Assembly (NCBI GenBank): GCA_035578905.1
Contig: JAQJVL010001117.1
Location: forward strand, 124,001 to 188,000
Direction: 5' to 3'
DNA from: Stictocephala bisonia
Lineage: Eukaryota > Arthropoda > Insecta > Hemiptera > Membracidae
Length of the DNA: 64,000 nucleotides
Made by a program: the position numbers and the translations under genes. The notes beneath the pieces are model-generated. The model saw nothing but the letters and a program-made list of their open reading frames with translations, ran no database searches and was not told the origin of the DNA. Positions 54,569 to 64,000 of this stretch are shown piece after piece. Positions within the stretch are counted from its first letter, which is position 1. Every line of letters starts with the position of its first letter.

Positions 54569-56418
54569 TCAAACACGATTTTGTGCACAATCAACACAAA
54601 GTTTTCGGGAGCATTCCAAGCAAATAGGTGTATGACATTTTATACATTTGTATTGAGTTTTTCTTTCTTTCACAGGGGGGCATTTTCCACAAGTTTTTCT
54701 TTTTTCCCATCTTGTCTGAAGGAATTTTTTGTGCATTTGGCCGTCTTTCTTCTTCAGTTTGACCAAGCACTCTCCGCATGTCTTCCTTGACATCTCGGCG
54801 AAGATTCGGAATGAGCAAACGTCTTCTTATGTGAGGCTCTGTTAGGGATTGACCAAGCTGTTTTGTGAATTCAAATCTTGTCATAAGCTTAGTCCTAGAA
54901 TAGCACATGTACAGGATGAACGAGTTGATACTCGCGATGCTTATGATTCTATAAAATAAAGCAAGCGGCCATCTTCTTGTGCACCTGTTAGATGCATAAA
55001 TGGCGCACTTCATGTCAAGCAAGTCAACACCAGCTTTTGTTGAAAATTAAAAGCATACAACTTCAGGCTTGTTTTTTTCTTCCTCTATTTTGTCACTGTG
55101 GTGCATTGTTGAAATCAAAATAACTGCCCGGTTTTTTTAGGGACCATAGAAACAAGAGTATAGTTTCCATTGAATCCAAAGCGAGCTGACATAACTCTTC
55201 GATCCTTATCAGGTAGCATTTCTGTAGGAATGATTTTCTTATCTTTTTTCAAGGTGCCTACATAACTTAGGCCTCTTTTCTGAAGTTCTTCCGCTACTTC
55301 AATACTGGAAAACCAATTATCAGCAGTTATGTTGCGGTTGGTTTTGTGGATCTTTTTTGTCAGCCGGATTACTGACTGCGTCGGCTTACTTAGATTGTGT
55401 TCTCCTTCTGTTAGACCAGTGCCATCACTGCCTTCACCAGTATAGATGTACGCGTCATAAAGATATGAAGTCTTTGCATCTGCAAGACACATGATTTTGA
55501 TGCCATATTTATGCGGTTTTTTTGGCATATACATGCGGAAACTACATCTGCCTCTAAAGGGCACCATCATTCGTCAATTGTGACGTGCTCAGACAAACAG
55601 TAGTATTTTTGTGAGTTTGTAATAACCTTATTGAACAGCTCCGAAATTGCAGCGGCTTTGTCACTTGCTTTCCTTTGTTCTCGTGTATAACTATCATCAA
55701 AACGTAAGCATGTTACCAAAACTTCGTATCGTTTGTATGTCATTGTAGCCACAAAATATGGCCTTCCAGTTACATCTTTTGTGAACATTGATTTCATACT
55801 TTCGTCATTTGATTTTAAAACTGAGGCCAATAGAAGAATGCCTACTAAGGCGTTTATTTCAATTAAGTCAGTATCTCTGTAAGTACTTTTGTTTGTTGTG
55901 GGACCTAAATTGTTTCTGACTGACGCTAATTTTGCATTTGTGTTTACAACAATTGAATCAAGTATAGTTGGGTCCAGAATCAAGCCCCATATTTCTTTTT
56001 TCTCAGGCTTATTGCCTAACCTTCTGGATTCTGCGGTAAGACCTGGCAAACCACCTCTAATAATATTGTGGGCGGGTGTACGCACATGCGTATTAGCCAG
56101 ACTTTTGGTGCACCATGGGTAACCAGGCCCAATCTCATTTTTTTTTAGACGGCCAAATACATATTCTGGCAAATTACGGTCAACCAGTAATATCTCACCT
56201 TCATTGAGGAGTAAGGCGTCACCGTCGTCAGTGTCCGAGTCTGTATCACTCTCTTGAGGTTCTTGGGGGAGGATGTAATCCGGATCGGCGTCCGAGTCAT
56301 CGACATCTTCGCTGTGCTCAGAATCACTGATCTCTTCATCATTCAGCATTGAGCTAATCCTTCCAATGAAGTTTCTGTCATTGAACGAAACACCTGCACT
56401 TGTGCTTGGACGATTCAT
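54569..56418 (-). pseudogene. piggyBac B transposase, frameshifted
   Basis: The start at 56418 (MNRPSTSAGVSFND) leads to an acidic N-terminus (DDSDADPDYILP), TPAHNIIRGGLPG and LRFDDSYTREQRKA. The first catalytic motif VTIDE is cut by the loss of one A (about 55567) before MMVPFRGRCSFRMY. ITADNWFSSIEVAEEL holds the second Asp. A second shift near 55140 precedes AVILISTMHHSD, and an in-frame TAA is seen near 55047. GVDLLDMKCAIYASN gives the third Asp, and a third shift near 54750 leads to the Cys-rich end (CGKCPPVKERK, CHTPICLECSRKLC). It is closely parallel to piggyBac J. Confidence 0.88.
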
Positions 56419-56800
56419 TTTATGTACAAATTATTTACAGTTATTTATTATAATATTTGACATATAAGATCTTCAAAATAATTAATCACAAAGCACTAAA
56501 AAGCTTGATAAAATAATATGTACAACGCTGCAAAAAGCATGATAAAATAATATGTACAACGCTATTAGAGCCACCCGGTAAGTGAGACCAACACTTAAAA
56601 AACACAAATAGAGCCACCTGGTATGTGAGACCGAGACTGTAAAAACAAACACAGTATCACAGCCAAGCGTACAATGGTACAATTACCATAGTACGTGTAT
56701 GGGTGGGCAGGTGAGTCATTACCACTTACGTGAATGGGTGGGCGGGTGGGTCATTACCACATACGTGTATGGGTAGTTTTGAGGCCATAAACGTTCATCT
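56419..56800. repeat. 5' subterminal repeats of piggyBac B
   Basis: The unit TAGAGCCACC[CT]GGTA-GTGAGACC occurs at 56569 and 56605, and a second tandem unit with ACGTGAATGGGTGGGCGGGT recurs near 56690, 56730 and 56765. This is probably a transposase-binding array of the element. Confidence 0.55.
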
Positions 56801-58877
56801 CTTGAAAAATAAACATAGCAGATAGATCAGTCTTCAAACTGAATGGCAGGTGGTTTGTTGGTGGGAGGGGTAGGAGAGGGGAAGCTACACTGTCGGAGAG
56901 CGCTCAAGATCAACCAGGCTAGCCACAACAAACAAATGAAATTTACCCTTGGTCTCACAGACTGGAGGCTCGATTAAGGTGTTAAAAAATATTTTTTTCC
57001 AGTATCTCATTGAGGATCTTGAACAAGTGTAGTGATAGATGCACTTGTCCTTCATGTCCACACCCCCTCTGAATTGATTGTATTTATGTATTAGTGATGG
57101 TTTTACAGTTACAGCTCCACTTCGGCTTCTAATTTCCTTATCTTCGGCATGACACCCTGTTGTTATTAGATACACTGGCTTTCTTGTTTTTTTTTTTTTT
57201 TTTTTTTTTTTTGTTTATACCTGACCAGAAGTACAGGTCCCCTCCTATAATAAATACTTTCTCTGATGCCTAATTTAGCTTGAACTACACTTTTGGACAG
57301 ATCTTTTGTGTTTTTGTTTACTGTACCAGTCAGGAATGTCATGCGGTCAAATAATTTTTGCGCTAGAGGTAATTTTGAATAAAAATTATCTGTAAATAAG
57401 TGGTAATATTTATCAAAAAGAATGGTTTTTCTTATCAACTCCATAACTACTTTTTCTGTGAATGGTCCATCAATACCTTCAATAAAATCCTTCCCACTGT
57501 ACAAAGCAGTATGAAGAATATATCCTGTTTTGCTATCACATATTTCAATTTTTTTTTATACCAAATCTAGCATGGCGCTTATTTGGCATATATTGAATAT
57601 AAGCCACTCTGTTTTTCATACCTATCATACTCACATCAATTGAGAGGTTTTGATAGGGTACAAAATAGGCTTTGAAGGTGACATTCATGGCATCTAGAAA
57701 TGGTCTTATCTTGTGCCAAGGATCATAATTTGGTTGGCCTCTTCGGACAGCTTCAGTAGAACTAAGATGGAAAACAGAGGACAGTAACAAAAATCTATTA
57801 CATGACATTATTTTGGAAAACCAGGGAATTGAATCACAATCAAGTGTAGACCAATAATCTTGATATTTTGATCTGTATGTCAAGCCCATATTTATTATTA
57901 TTGCTATGAAGCGACGCATTTCAGAAACAGTTGTTTCAACCCATTTATTTATGTGAGATTCACGCTTCAGCTCACCTGAGATTCTTTTAGAGTTAAGAGT
58001 TCTTTGGGTATATGAATTGGTTTCTTTAACAAGAAGTTGCCAAATAGCAGTTGTAAAAAATAAAGAAAAATAAGAGAGGGGGCTGTTTCTTGGTGGACAA
58101 TTTTTTATACCTGGGTTTCTAACACAAAATTTTTCTTCGGGATTTCATTTTCTGGAGGGTATACTCTTATCCAAGCTGGTTGGACAGGTATCTGAGGCAA
58201 AGGCCTATTTGGTAAATTGTCAGGTGAAGTAGGCCTATCATCGTTATTAGAAAGGGAACTTGTGTCAAAGTTAGGCCTAGGTACATTACCAGTCAAGTTG
58301 TCTTCCCGGTCACTATCCTCTAGTTCTGAAGGATCAGGATTGTAATTATCGTCAGAACCCGAAGAAAAGTCCAAAAAATGTTCACTGGTAATTGAATCCA
58401 CGTATGATATGTCGGATCCAACAGACAGTTGTTCAGCATCACTATTGTTCTGGTCTTCTTCTGTCTTAGGAAAATCACTCACATCTTCCTGTAGGATATC
58501 CCTAATATCACTAGACCGATCCCGATAATCCATTTTACTTATAACTATATATACACAATATCAAACAAGAAACAATAACAATAAAACAGCACAAAGTAAA
58601 CAGTAAACAAAGCCGACGCAAACAAACACAACCTTACTTCACAACATATAGAAGCAGACGCCAGTCTCAGTCACTGTCAACTGAAATGTTTTGTAAGAAA
58701 ATATTTTTATTTTGCCACTAGAGCAAACCAAAGACATCAAAACGTTCATTAAGAAGTTCTGATTCATATAATATAACTTTAAATGTCGTTGCTTTGGCTT
58801 TTGGTCTGTTTAGCAGACAATATACTAAGGCTTGTCAGATCGGCGAAAATATCAACGATGACACTGGGCAAGGTTGA

Positions 58878-58902
58878 CGGTCGTCGATAATATCGACGAC
58901 CG
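58878..58902. repeat. 25-nt palindrome
   Basis: CGGTCGTCGATA-A-TATCGACGACCG is a perfect 12+1+12 inverted repeat at the left edge of a piggyBac remnant. It may be part of a terminal structure of that element. Confidence 0.8.
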
Positions 58903-58909
58903 ACACCAG

Positions 58910-59560
58910 TTTGGTTAAAGAACCTAATGGCAGGGCCATTGGAACAAGCATGTTTTGTTTTGACGGACCAAAAACGATGGTGTCATATAAAGTTAAAAAT
59001 TCAAAAGTGGTTTTGCTCCTGTCTACTTGCTACGAAAACCCTGTCATTGATCAAGTGATTATCAACCTCAAATAATCAAAACCTACAATGCCACAAAAGG
59101 GGCTGTGGATAGCTTGGACCAAATGTGCCACCAAATAACGTAAAGCCGCAAGTCTAAAAGATGGCCTCTGTGTGTGTTCTATGGCATCTTTTAGATGTGT
59201 GTTCAAGTGGAATACTATGCTTGTCAATTCATACATCATTTATGTCACTAATGTTTTGAAAATGGGCCAGAAACCGATGCCAAGAAGGAAATTCGCCATG
59301 CAAACATATAAGAGCCTTAGCGAACCATAGCTTCAACAGCGGTTACAGTACTCAACGTTGACCCATGAACTCCAGCAATCTATTGCTGATATTTTGAAGG
59401 TTCTGATACCAGATAGACCCAAGACCTTCCTCAAAACCTACCATGGACCATTTTTGGGATTTTCCCGGCAGCAAAAAGAAGAATGACAACTGTCTACTGC
59501 TGCCGCTGCAAAAAGCCAATCTACGCTGAGCAACGCGGAAGGTGCTGTCTGAATTGAAAT
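58910..59560 (+). pseudogene. piggyBac H transposase, C-terminal remnant
   Basis: In shifting plus-strand frames: TSMFCFDGPKTMVSYK, KVVLLLSTCYENPVIDQ, TYNATKGAVDSLDQMCHQ (third-Asp region), RWPLCVFY, NSYIIYVTNVLKMGQKP, and a Cys-rich end TTVYCCRCKKPIYAEQRG. The order is that of a piggyBac core plus C-terminal zinc region. It has many frameshifts and no N-terminal half, so it is an old copy. Confidence 0.75.
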
Positions 59561-60074
59561 AATGATTCCATTTGTGCTGAGGACATGTAAATTTTACTCA
59601 AAAATGTTCAAGTAGTAAGTTTTCATTATTTATATTCATTAAAGTTCAGTTTTGTACCTGCAAGTGTTTTAATTTAATTATTTAAATCCCATCATAAATG
59701 TTGTGATAATTTAGCTTTATTCTTATTTTTAAATAGTTTAGCTTTCTAGGGTCGATTTTAAGAAACAAAGGTGCTTCATTTCAAGTTTATTTATGTGTTA
59801 ATATATACTAAGAAATATTTCTTGTGCTTTTTCTAATTTTCATTCTTAAGTATAAGTTTAAAACTGCTCTACTGAAAAGTTGTGATTTGTTGGATTCACC
59901 CTTTTTACAGAACATCAACGATTATGATTAATATGTTTACTAATAATCATTTTAAAACTTTATCAACAATAATTTTAACATATAAGTCATATGATTCTCG
60001 AGGTTCATATTTTTGTGAGTTCACCTTACTACAATACTTTTCTGCATTGAAGTATATAACGAAATATGTTTCAG
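59561..60074. other. AT-rich stretch without a recognised gene
   Basis: No coding sequence supported. It probably mixes the 3' flank of piggyBac H with intronic sequence ahead of the candidate exon. Confidence 0.4.
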
Positions 60075-60254
60075 AAATGTCAAAGAACCCATTTGCAGTT
60101 ATACAGTTTGAGCTTGGGGAAGAAACTTGTTCAGAGACAGACATTAAGACATATTGCAATGGTCCTTTGAAGCCTAAAACTGTTTATGGCTTGAGAATAA
60201 GGGCCTTTACTTCCACTGGCTATAGAGACTCAACAACTATCACTTTTACCACAG
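60075..60254 (+). CDS. Candidate host exon: fibronectin-III repeat of a receptor tyrosine phosphatase-like protein
   Basis: It opens after a TATGTTTCAG acceptor and reads MSKNPFAVIQFELGEETC, DIKTYCNGPLKPKTVYG and RIRAFTSTGYRDSTTI. The NGPLKP-T-Y---IRAFTS-GY-D block is characteristic of FN3 repeats in the PTP10D/PTPRB group. The likely end is ACCACAG followed by gcaaga, which would be a GC rather than GT donor. It is 180 nt long. It is the only sequence here that looks like a non-mobile host gene. Other exons are not seen in the window, so the surrounding elements may lie in its introns. Confidence 0.5.
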
Positions 60255-60945
60255 GCAAGAACATTGTTCAACTTAACTCTTAAATAGATACTATGTACAT
60301 AAAAAGCACACTTTTACTATGCAGTTATCTGAAGCAGAAACCTTTTGTTGAACAATTATGTTGAACAAAATAATTGAAAAAATGCAAAGCAATATATGTT
60401 TTAGTTGTCAGTCCTATGTAAATATACTCGTATGTTGATCATAGAGTATCTGTTAAATCATATTGATTTGTAAGTAATGTATTAACCTTTTAGGTAGTGA
60501 GAGTGTTTTTTCTTTAAATGAGTAAATACGCCATATCTCATCATGCATGAGTGTGGGCCAAAGTAGTAAAGGTGCCAATTGTTGTTTTTGTTTTTTTTAA
60601 GTATTATAATTATGACATTTTAATTAAATTTTAAATAGAAACCCTGATCAAGTGACACATCATTATAAAAAATATTATAAGAAGGTATATTATTGGTGTA
60701 TAAGAGGTAATATTAAAAGAAGAAAAATTCTGCAAACTAGAGGTCTTTAATAGTACTCTATCAAATGTTGTGGCAACTTAAAGATGGACTTATTTCATTA
60801 AACCCTCTGAAGAGTAATTTTAGAATGGAAAAAAATTTTCAAAATGCTGAAATATCATCTCAGTTTTGCTCAGATGAGAAGCTCAAAATAGCTGCCATTA
60901 ACTTCTTGACAGTAAAAAAAACCTGGATTGAAAACCACATGTTGC
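60255..60945. other. Stretch without a recognised gene
   Basis: AT-rich. A short plus-strand ORF at 60765-60968 overlaps the mariner-like scrap in antisense and has no recognisable motif. Confidence 0.4.
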
Positions 60946-61110
60946 ATTCTGTAAGATTTCAGGCGTGATAAGGTGGCAGGCGTCTTCGATTCTTGTCCTT
61001 AATTCATCGAGGTTTGCAGGCTTTGTGTCGTAAACTTGAGTTTTGCGGAAACCTTAAAAGAAAAAAATCCTGAGGTGAAAGATCAGGTGAACACTCCACC
61101 AAAGCGCAAA
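60946..61110 (-). pseudogene. mariner-like transposase C-terminal scrap
   Basis: Minus-strand reading, with shifts, gives DLSPQDFF, VYDTKPANLDELRTRIE and ACHLITPEIL. This matches the end of the DDE domain of Tc1/mariner-type insect transposases (LSP-DFFLW...V---P--LDELR-RI). It is only about 55 residues, broken. Confidence 0.6.
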
Positions 61111-61149
61111 ATTGATGAAAGTTGTTTTTAGATGAGTTTTATTTTTACA

Positions 61150-61450
61150 GTTTCCACTTGGTATTTTTTTCAGGTCTCTGGCTCTGGTCTAGTTTTTTAA
61201 GTGTTTTTCGTGAGGTGCCAGATTTTCATATCATGCACAGGTACTACATTGATCTTTCTTAGGCTCATGAAAGTGCAAATTTCCAAATAAGTAACAAATC
61301 TTCTTGTAAATAGACTTGGGAGGTTTGTAGTCTAAAAGCTGACTTACTTTGCAGTTTGTAAGTCTTACAGTATGGAAGAGGGTTGTATATAAGAACTGAT
61401 TTATGTTTTGTCCTCTAAACTTGTCACTTATCATAACACACGCCGGCAAT
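61150..61450 (-). pseudogene. E2, second copy (fragment) of the uncharacterised family
   Basis: Minus-strand reading gives SIYKKICYLFGNLHFHEPKKDQCSTC, then an in-frame stop, YENLAPHEKHLKN, a stop, and TRARDLKK. PKKDQC--C followed by a charged helix ending in H---K---R is the same arrangement as in E3 (FAPKKDQCELC, EHDTHLKEKEMTR). Short and inactive. Confidence 0.55.
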
Positions 61451-61529
61451 AACGTTACAATTAAAAAAAATCACGTTTTTTAGTTAGTCCCATACTTAAA
61501 TTAACAAATTTTTTCTCTTCAAATCTGGA

Positions 61530-61950
61530 ATAGTGTCACTTCTGTAGTCACAAAACTGTCCACTAGAGAGCAGAAGTGTCGTTATAGTAAGCTGCCATTT
61601 TGATTCCAGTCAACTGTGAACAGTGTCACTTCTGACTGTGAACGTTGAGGTTATGTGCTATTTTGCTGCAATACTGAAATATTTCAACTTGTGACATTTT
61701 TCATGATTAAAGGTAATAACATTTTCCTTTTATTTCTGATTTATTTGAAGTTATGTCTTTATTACTGCTTTGTAGGCATATCAAATTTTAAGTTGTAATA
61801 TTTTATTTTGAGTTGTGTCATTATTGTCCTGAGGAATCACATCTAAAATCACTTTACTTCTTTCATGATTTTGAGTCGTGTCATTATTTTTTTAGTAAGA
61901 AAAAGTAATTTAGTGATGTAGCTTTTTTTTGAGTTGTATCACTATCACCA
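61530..61950. repeat. Subterminal short repeats upstream of E3
   Basis: AGTGTCACTTCTG occurs at 61536 and 61624 approximately, and GAGTTGTGTCATTATT-like units at about 61812, 61873 and 61932. All share a core GTGTCA. They lie just upstream of E3 and may be its transposase-binding repeats. Confidence 0.4.
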
Positions 61951-62063
61951 TGATTACTCAAAATTAAATGTGACTTATTAATTTTTAACAACAAAAAGTA
62001 AAATGAATAAAAAGGTAATCATGGCAATTTTACAACAAAAATGTTTTATTTTTAGGTTGACTA

Positions 62064-64000
62064 TTGCATCCAGAGGTAATAAATGATACAATCCGTTTTG
62101 CTTTCGAATTCGTAAGAAGCATGTACGGTAACAAGAAAAAGGAAGAAAACATAATAGAGTCTGAACAATGCACACCTAAGATTGCAAAAAAGGAAGAAAA
62201 TTTCATTACTGAAAGTACAGTCCCTTACATAAATGATTTTTCTCAAACTGAAAACACTGTTGCTGTAGATGCTGGAGTTCCCGGATTTTCAAATTGGGTA
62301 ACTATTTCAAAACCAGAAAGTATGGGAGATATGAAATTAAGGTTACGTAAACTAAAAGAACAGAGTTTAGAAATTGATAATAGTTTCACAAATGAGGAAC
62401 TAAGTTCTGAAGATGTGGACGACTCTGATATAGACTCTAACTTGACATATACTTCTTCTGATGTTTCATCAGAAGTTGAAAACGAGACTAGGCCTACAGA
62501 AGAGTTAAATGATTCCGAAGTAATAGACAACCAATTAGTGGATGAAAGTATGAAGGAGAAAGGTAAAAAAAAGGCATGTAAACCCTGAAATGTGGAAAAA
62601 ATAGCAAATAATTGTGCAGAAACACTGGGAAAGAACACATTTCTAATTTTCGGAACAGCACCAAAAAAATTAAGACAATAAGCAGTTCAACCACTGCCTA
62701 CAGAACTGTAAACTATATGTTGACAAAATCTATAATGAAGAAAAAGATGTAATATTTAACAGTTATTGGAATCTTGGTAGCTTACTACTGCAGCAAGATT
62801 TTATTTCAAAGCTTGTCACTGAAATAAAATCAAAACATCAGTAGGAAAGGGAAGGCATCAAACGTAGTTTCAACCATGGATTTTATTTTATTGTTAATGA
62901 AAAAAAGATAGGTGTCTGCAAGAAATTTTTCAGAGCAACATTGGACATTAATGACAGGCCTATCAGAACAGTATTGAATAAAAGTAACAATGGATTCTTT
63001 GGACCTGATGAGAGAGGAAAACATGGGAAGCACGCTGTCATTGATCCTACAATTAGACAAGGTATACATGACTATTAACAATATACCAAAGATTGAGAGT
63101 CACTATTTAAGGGCACAGACTACTCGCGAGTATTTCGATGGGAAGAAATCGTTAGCAATCATTCATCATGATTATGTTTTAGAATGTAAGAGGCAGAATA
63201 AAATATTTGGAAATTTGACTTTGTTTTTATGAATCTTCAATGAAGAGTTCAATATTTCTATCTTCGCGCCCAAAAAGGATCAGTGTGAACTGTGTTTAGC
63301 TTACTGCAATTTACCAGATAATGAAAAAGAAAAACTACAAGAACATGATACACATTTGAAAGAAAAGGAGATGACAAGAGAGGAAAAGACAAAAGATAAG
63401 ATTTGTGCAGAAAACAACTAACTTTGTTGCAGTTGTTTTTGATCTTCAAGCTGGTTTTCCAGCTCCTAGTGGAGATGTTTCTTTTTTTATTAAGTCAAGG
63501 GTTAACAGTTTCAACTTAACTGTAAGCAGCCTAAACCTAAATGAAGTGCAATGTTATTTTTGGCATGAGGCAGAAGGTAACAGAGGAGCTAACAAAATCG
63601 AAACTTGTGTATTTAAATACCTTGAACAGGTAGCTGAATAAAAGAACTAGAATTGGTGCTGTATTCCGATAATTGCTGTGGGCAGCAAAAGAATACATTT
63701 TTATTTGGTATATACCTATTTGCTGTACAAAAACTAAATATCAAATCTATAACACATAAATTCTTAACTAAGGGCCATACCCAAAATGAGGGAGATAACA
63801 GCCACTCAATCATAGAAAAAGCTCTAAATCAGGTCCAATTAACACTCCATCCGATTATGTTAGAATTATACAATCTGCAAAAAAAAGACTGGAAATTCAT
63901 TTAAAGTAATGGAGTTGTCTCACAGTGATTTTGTAGACTGAAAATATGTTAGGGAGCAACTCAGTTCCAATTTTACTTAACTTGTAAACCAAGGTAAAGA
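62064..64000 (+). pseudogene. E3, best-kept copy of the uncharacterised transposon-like family, runs to the edge
   Basis: The open frame begins at 62064; the first ATG is 62121. It holds an acidic N-terminal region (ELSSEDVDDSDIDSN) and KKKACKPEMWKK after a stop at 62586. Frameshifted pieces then read SYWNLGSLLLQQDF, GVCKKFFRATLDINDR, RGKHGKHAVIDP, IPKIESHYLRAQTTREYF, FNISIFAPKKDQCELC (zinc-like Cys pair), FVAVVFDLQAGFPAP, CYFWHEAEGNRGANKIETC, LYSDNCCGQQKNTFLFG and FLTKGHTQNEGDNSHSIIEKA. The D-N--GQ-KN and GHTQNEGD-HS-IE blocks suggest an RNase-H-fold nuclease core. At least six lesions. I do not recognise a named superfamily with certainty; Sola-type transposases are one possibility. Confidence 0.7.

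Larger units (their letters stand above)
36870..56981 (-). mobile_element. piggyBac element B inserted in piggyBac A
   Basis: TTAA copies lie at 36866-36869 and 56982-56985. Inverted termini are CACCTTTACCGAGCCATCAGT and CACCTTAATCGAGCCTCCAGT. Subterminal repeats TAGAGCCACCCGGT...GAGACC occur at 36902 and at 56569 and 56605. The 20-kb span is mainly later insertions in its 3' non-coding TA-repeat region (LTR copy 2 and Tigger F). Confidence 0.9.
36559..58533 (-). pseudogene. piggyBac A transposase, split by piggyBac B
   Basis: The N-terminus (58533, MDYRDRSSDIRD) is acidic. A frameshift near 58108 leads into KNCPPRNSPLSYF, MRRFIAIIINMGL and SCNRFLLLSSVFHL. The first catalytic region reads LSIDVSMIGMKNR (Asp kept, following Glu changed). 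A second frameshift precedes LFTDNFYSKLPLAQKL (second Asp). An A-run of nearly 30 bases (T-run on plus, about 57187-57212) disrupts the frame before VYLITTGCHAED. GGVDMKDKCIYHY carries the third Asp. Coding stops at WKKIFFN (TTAA, 56982) and resumes at 36866 with LLDMALFDSYILYAH, ending in a Cys-rich tail (CPVCGKKSTWWC, CNCGVHPKC). The junction is exact in frame. Confidence 0.87.

Noticed and set aside
60765..60968. 67-residue plus ORF
   Set aside because: Its end overlaps, in antisense, a recognisable mariner-like fragment, and it has no motif of its own.

Overview
This window is a eukaryotic, almost entirely transposon-built stretch of AT-rich DNA. It is most likely from an arthropod, probably an insect. 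The evidence is the mix of element families (piggyBac, pogo/Tigger, hAT of the ZMYM1 type, mariner-like, Bel-Pao, Penelope-like, a jockey/CR1-group LINE), spliced transposase genes with GT-AG introns, and one plus-strand exon resembling a fibronectin-III repeat of a receptor tyrosine phosphatase (about 60.1 kb). A hemipteran would fit, but the sequence does not prove it. I see no bacterial genes, rRNA, tRNA or CRISPR array.

Left part (1-4.4 kb): the 5' half of a ZMYM1-like hAT element, minus strand and running off the window, sits inside a decayed piggyBac. From 4.9 to 18.7 kb there is a nest. An uncharacterised transposon-like gene (here called E1, minus strand) was split at a TA by a pogo element (6414-17888). 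That pogo element received two piggyBacs, I (7058-11221) and J (13158-17346). Piggybac I took a solo LTR (7651-9491), and J holds a mariner-like gene between two 364-bp direct repeats. A Penelope-like fragment lies in the E1 intron. From 19.2 to 27.7 kb is a full-length Bel-Pao retrotransposon with about 99% identical LTRs, 5-bp target duplications and broken reading frames. From 28.6 to 35.0 kb a hAT gene is interrupted by another pogo element (29222-32458).

Middle (36.6-58.5 kb): a five-deep nest. Piggybac A is split by piggyBac B (36870-56981). The TA-repeat 3' region of B holds an LTR copy (37063-48705) and a Tigger element (48731-54214). The LTR is split by pogo D (38188-47676), whose transposase is split by a LINE (40339-46648). 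Tigger is split by piggyBac G (50465-53141). Most junctions can be placed because the interrupted reading frame resumes across the insert and the target duplication (TTAA, TA, TACTC, ATAT) is visible.

The LINE is the most unusual object. Its 932-residue ORF1 appears to carry, in order, a methyl-CpG-binding-like domain, a SENP8/NEDP1-like Ulp1 protease, a coiled coil, an SGNH esterase-like domain and a TARG1/OARD1-like macro domain. Its ORF2 (endonuclease plus reverse transcriptase) overlaps ORF1 in the -1 frame, lacks an early ATG, and the overlap contains an in-frame T TTA AAC heptamer, the classic -1 ribosomal frameshift site.

Right part (58.7-64 kb): a plus-strand piggyBac remnant, the candidate host exon, a mariner-like scrap, and two further copies of the E1-type uncharacterised family (one minus, one plus running to the edge).
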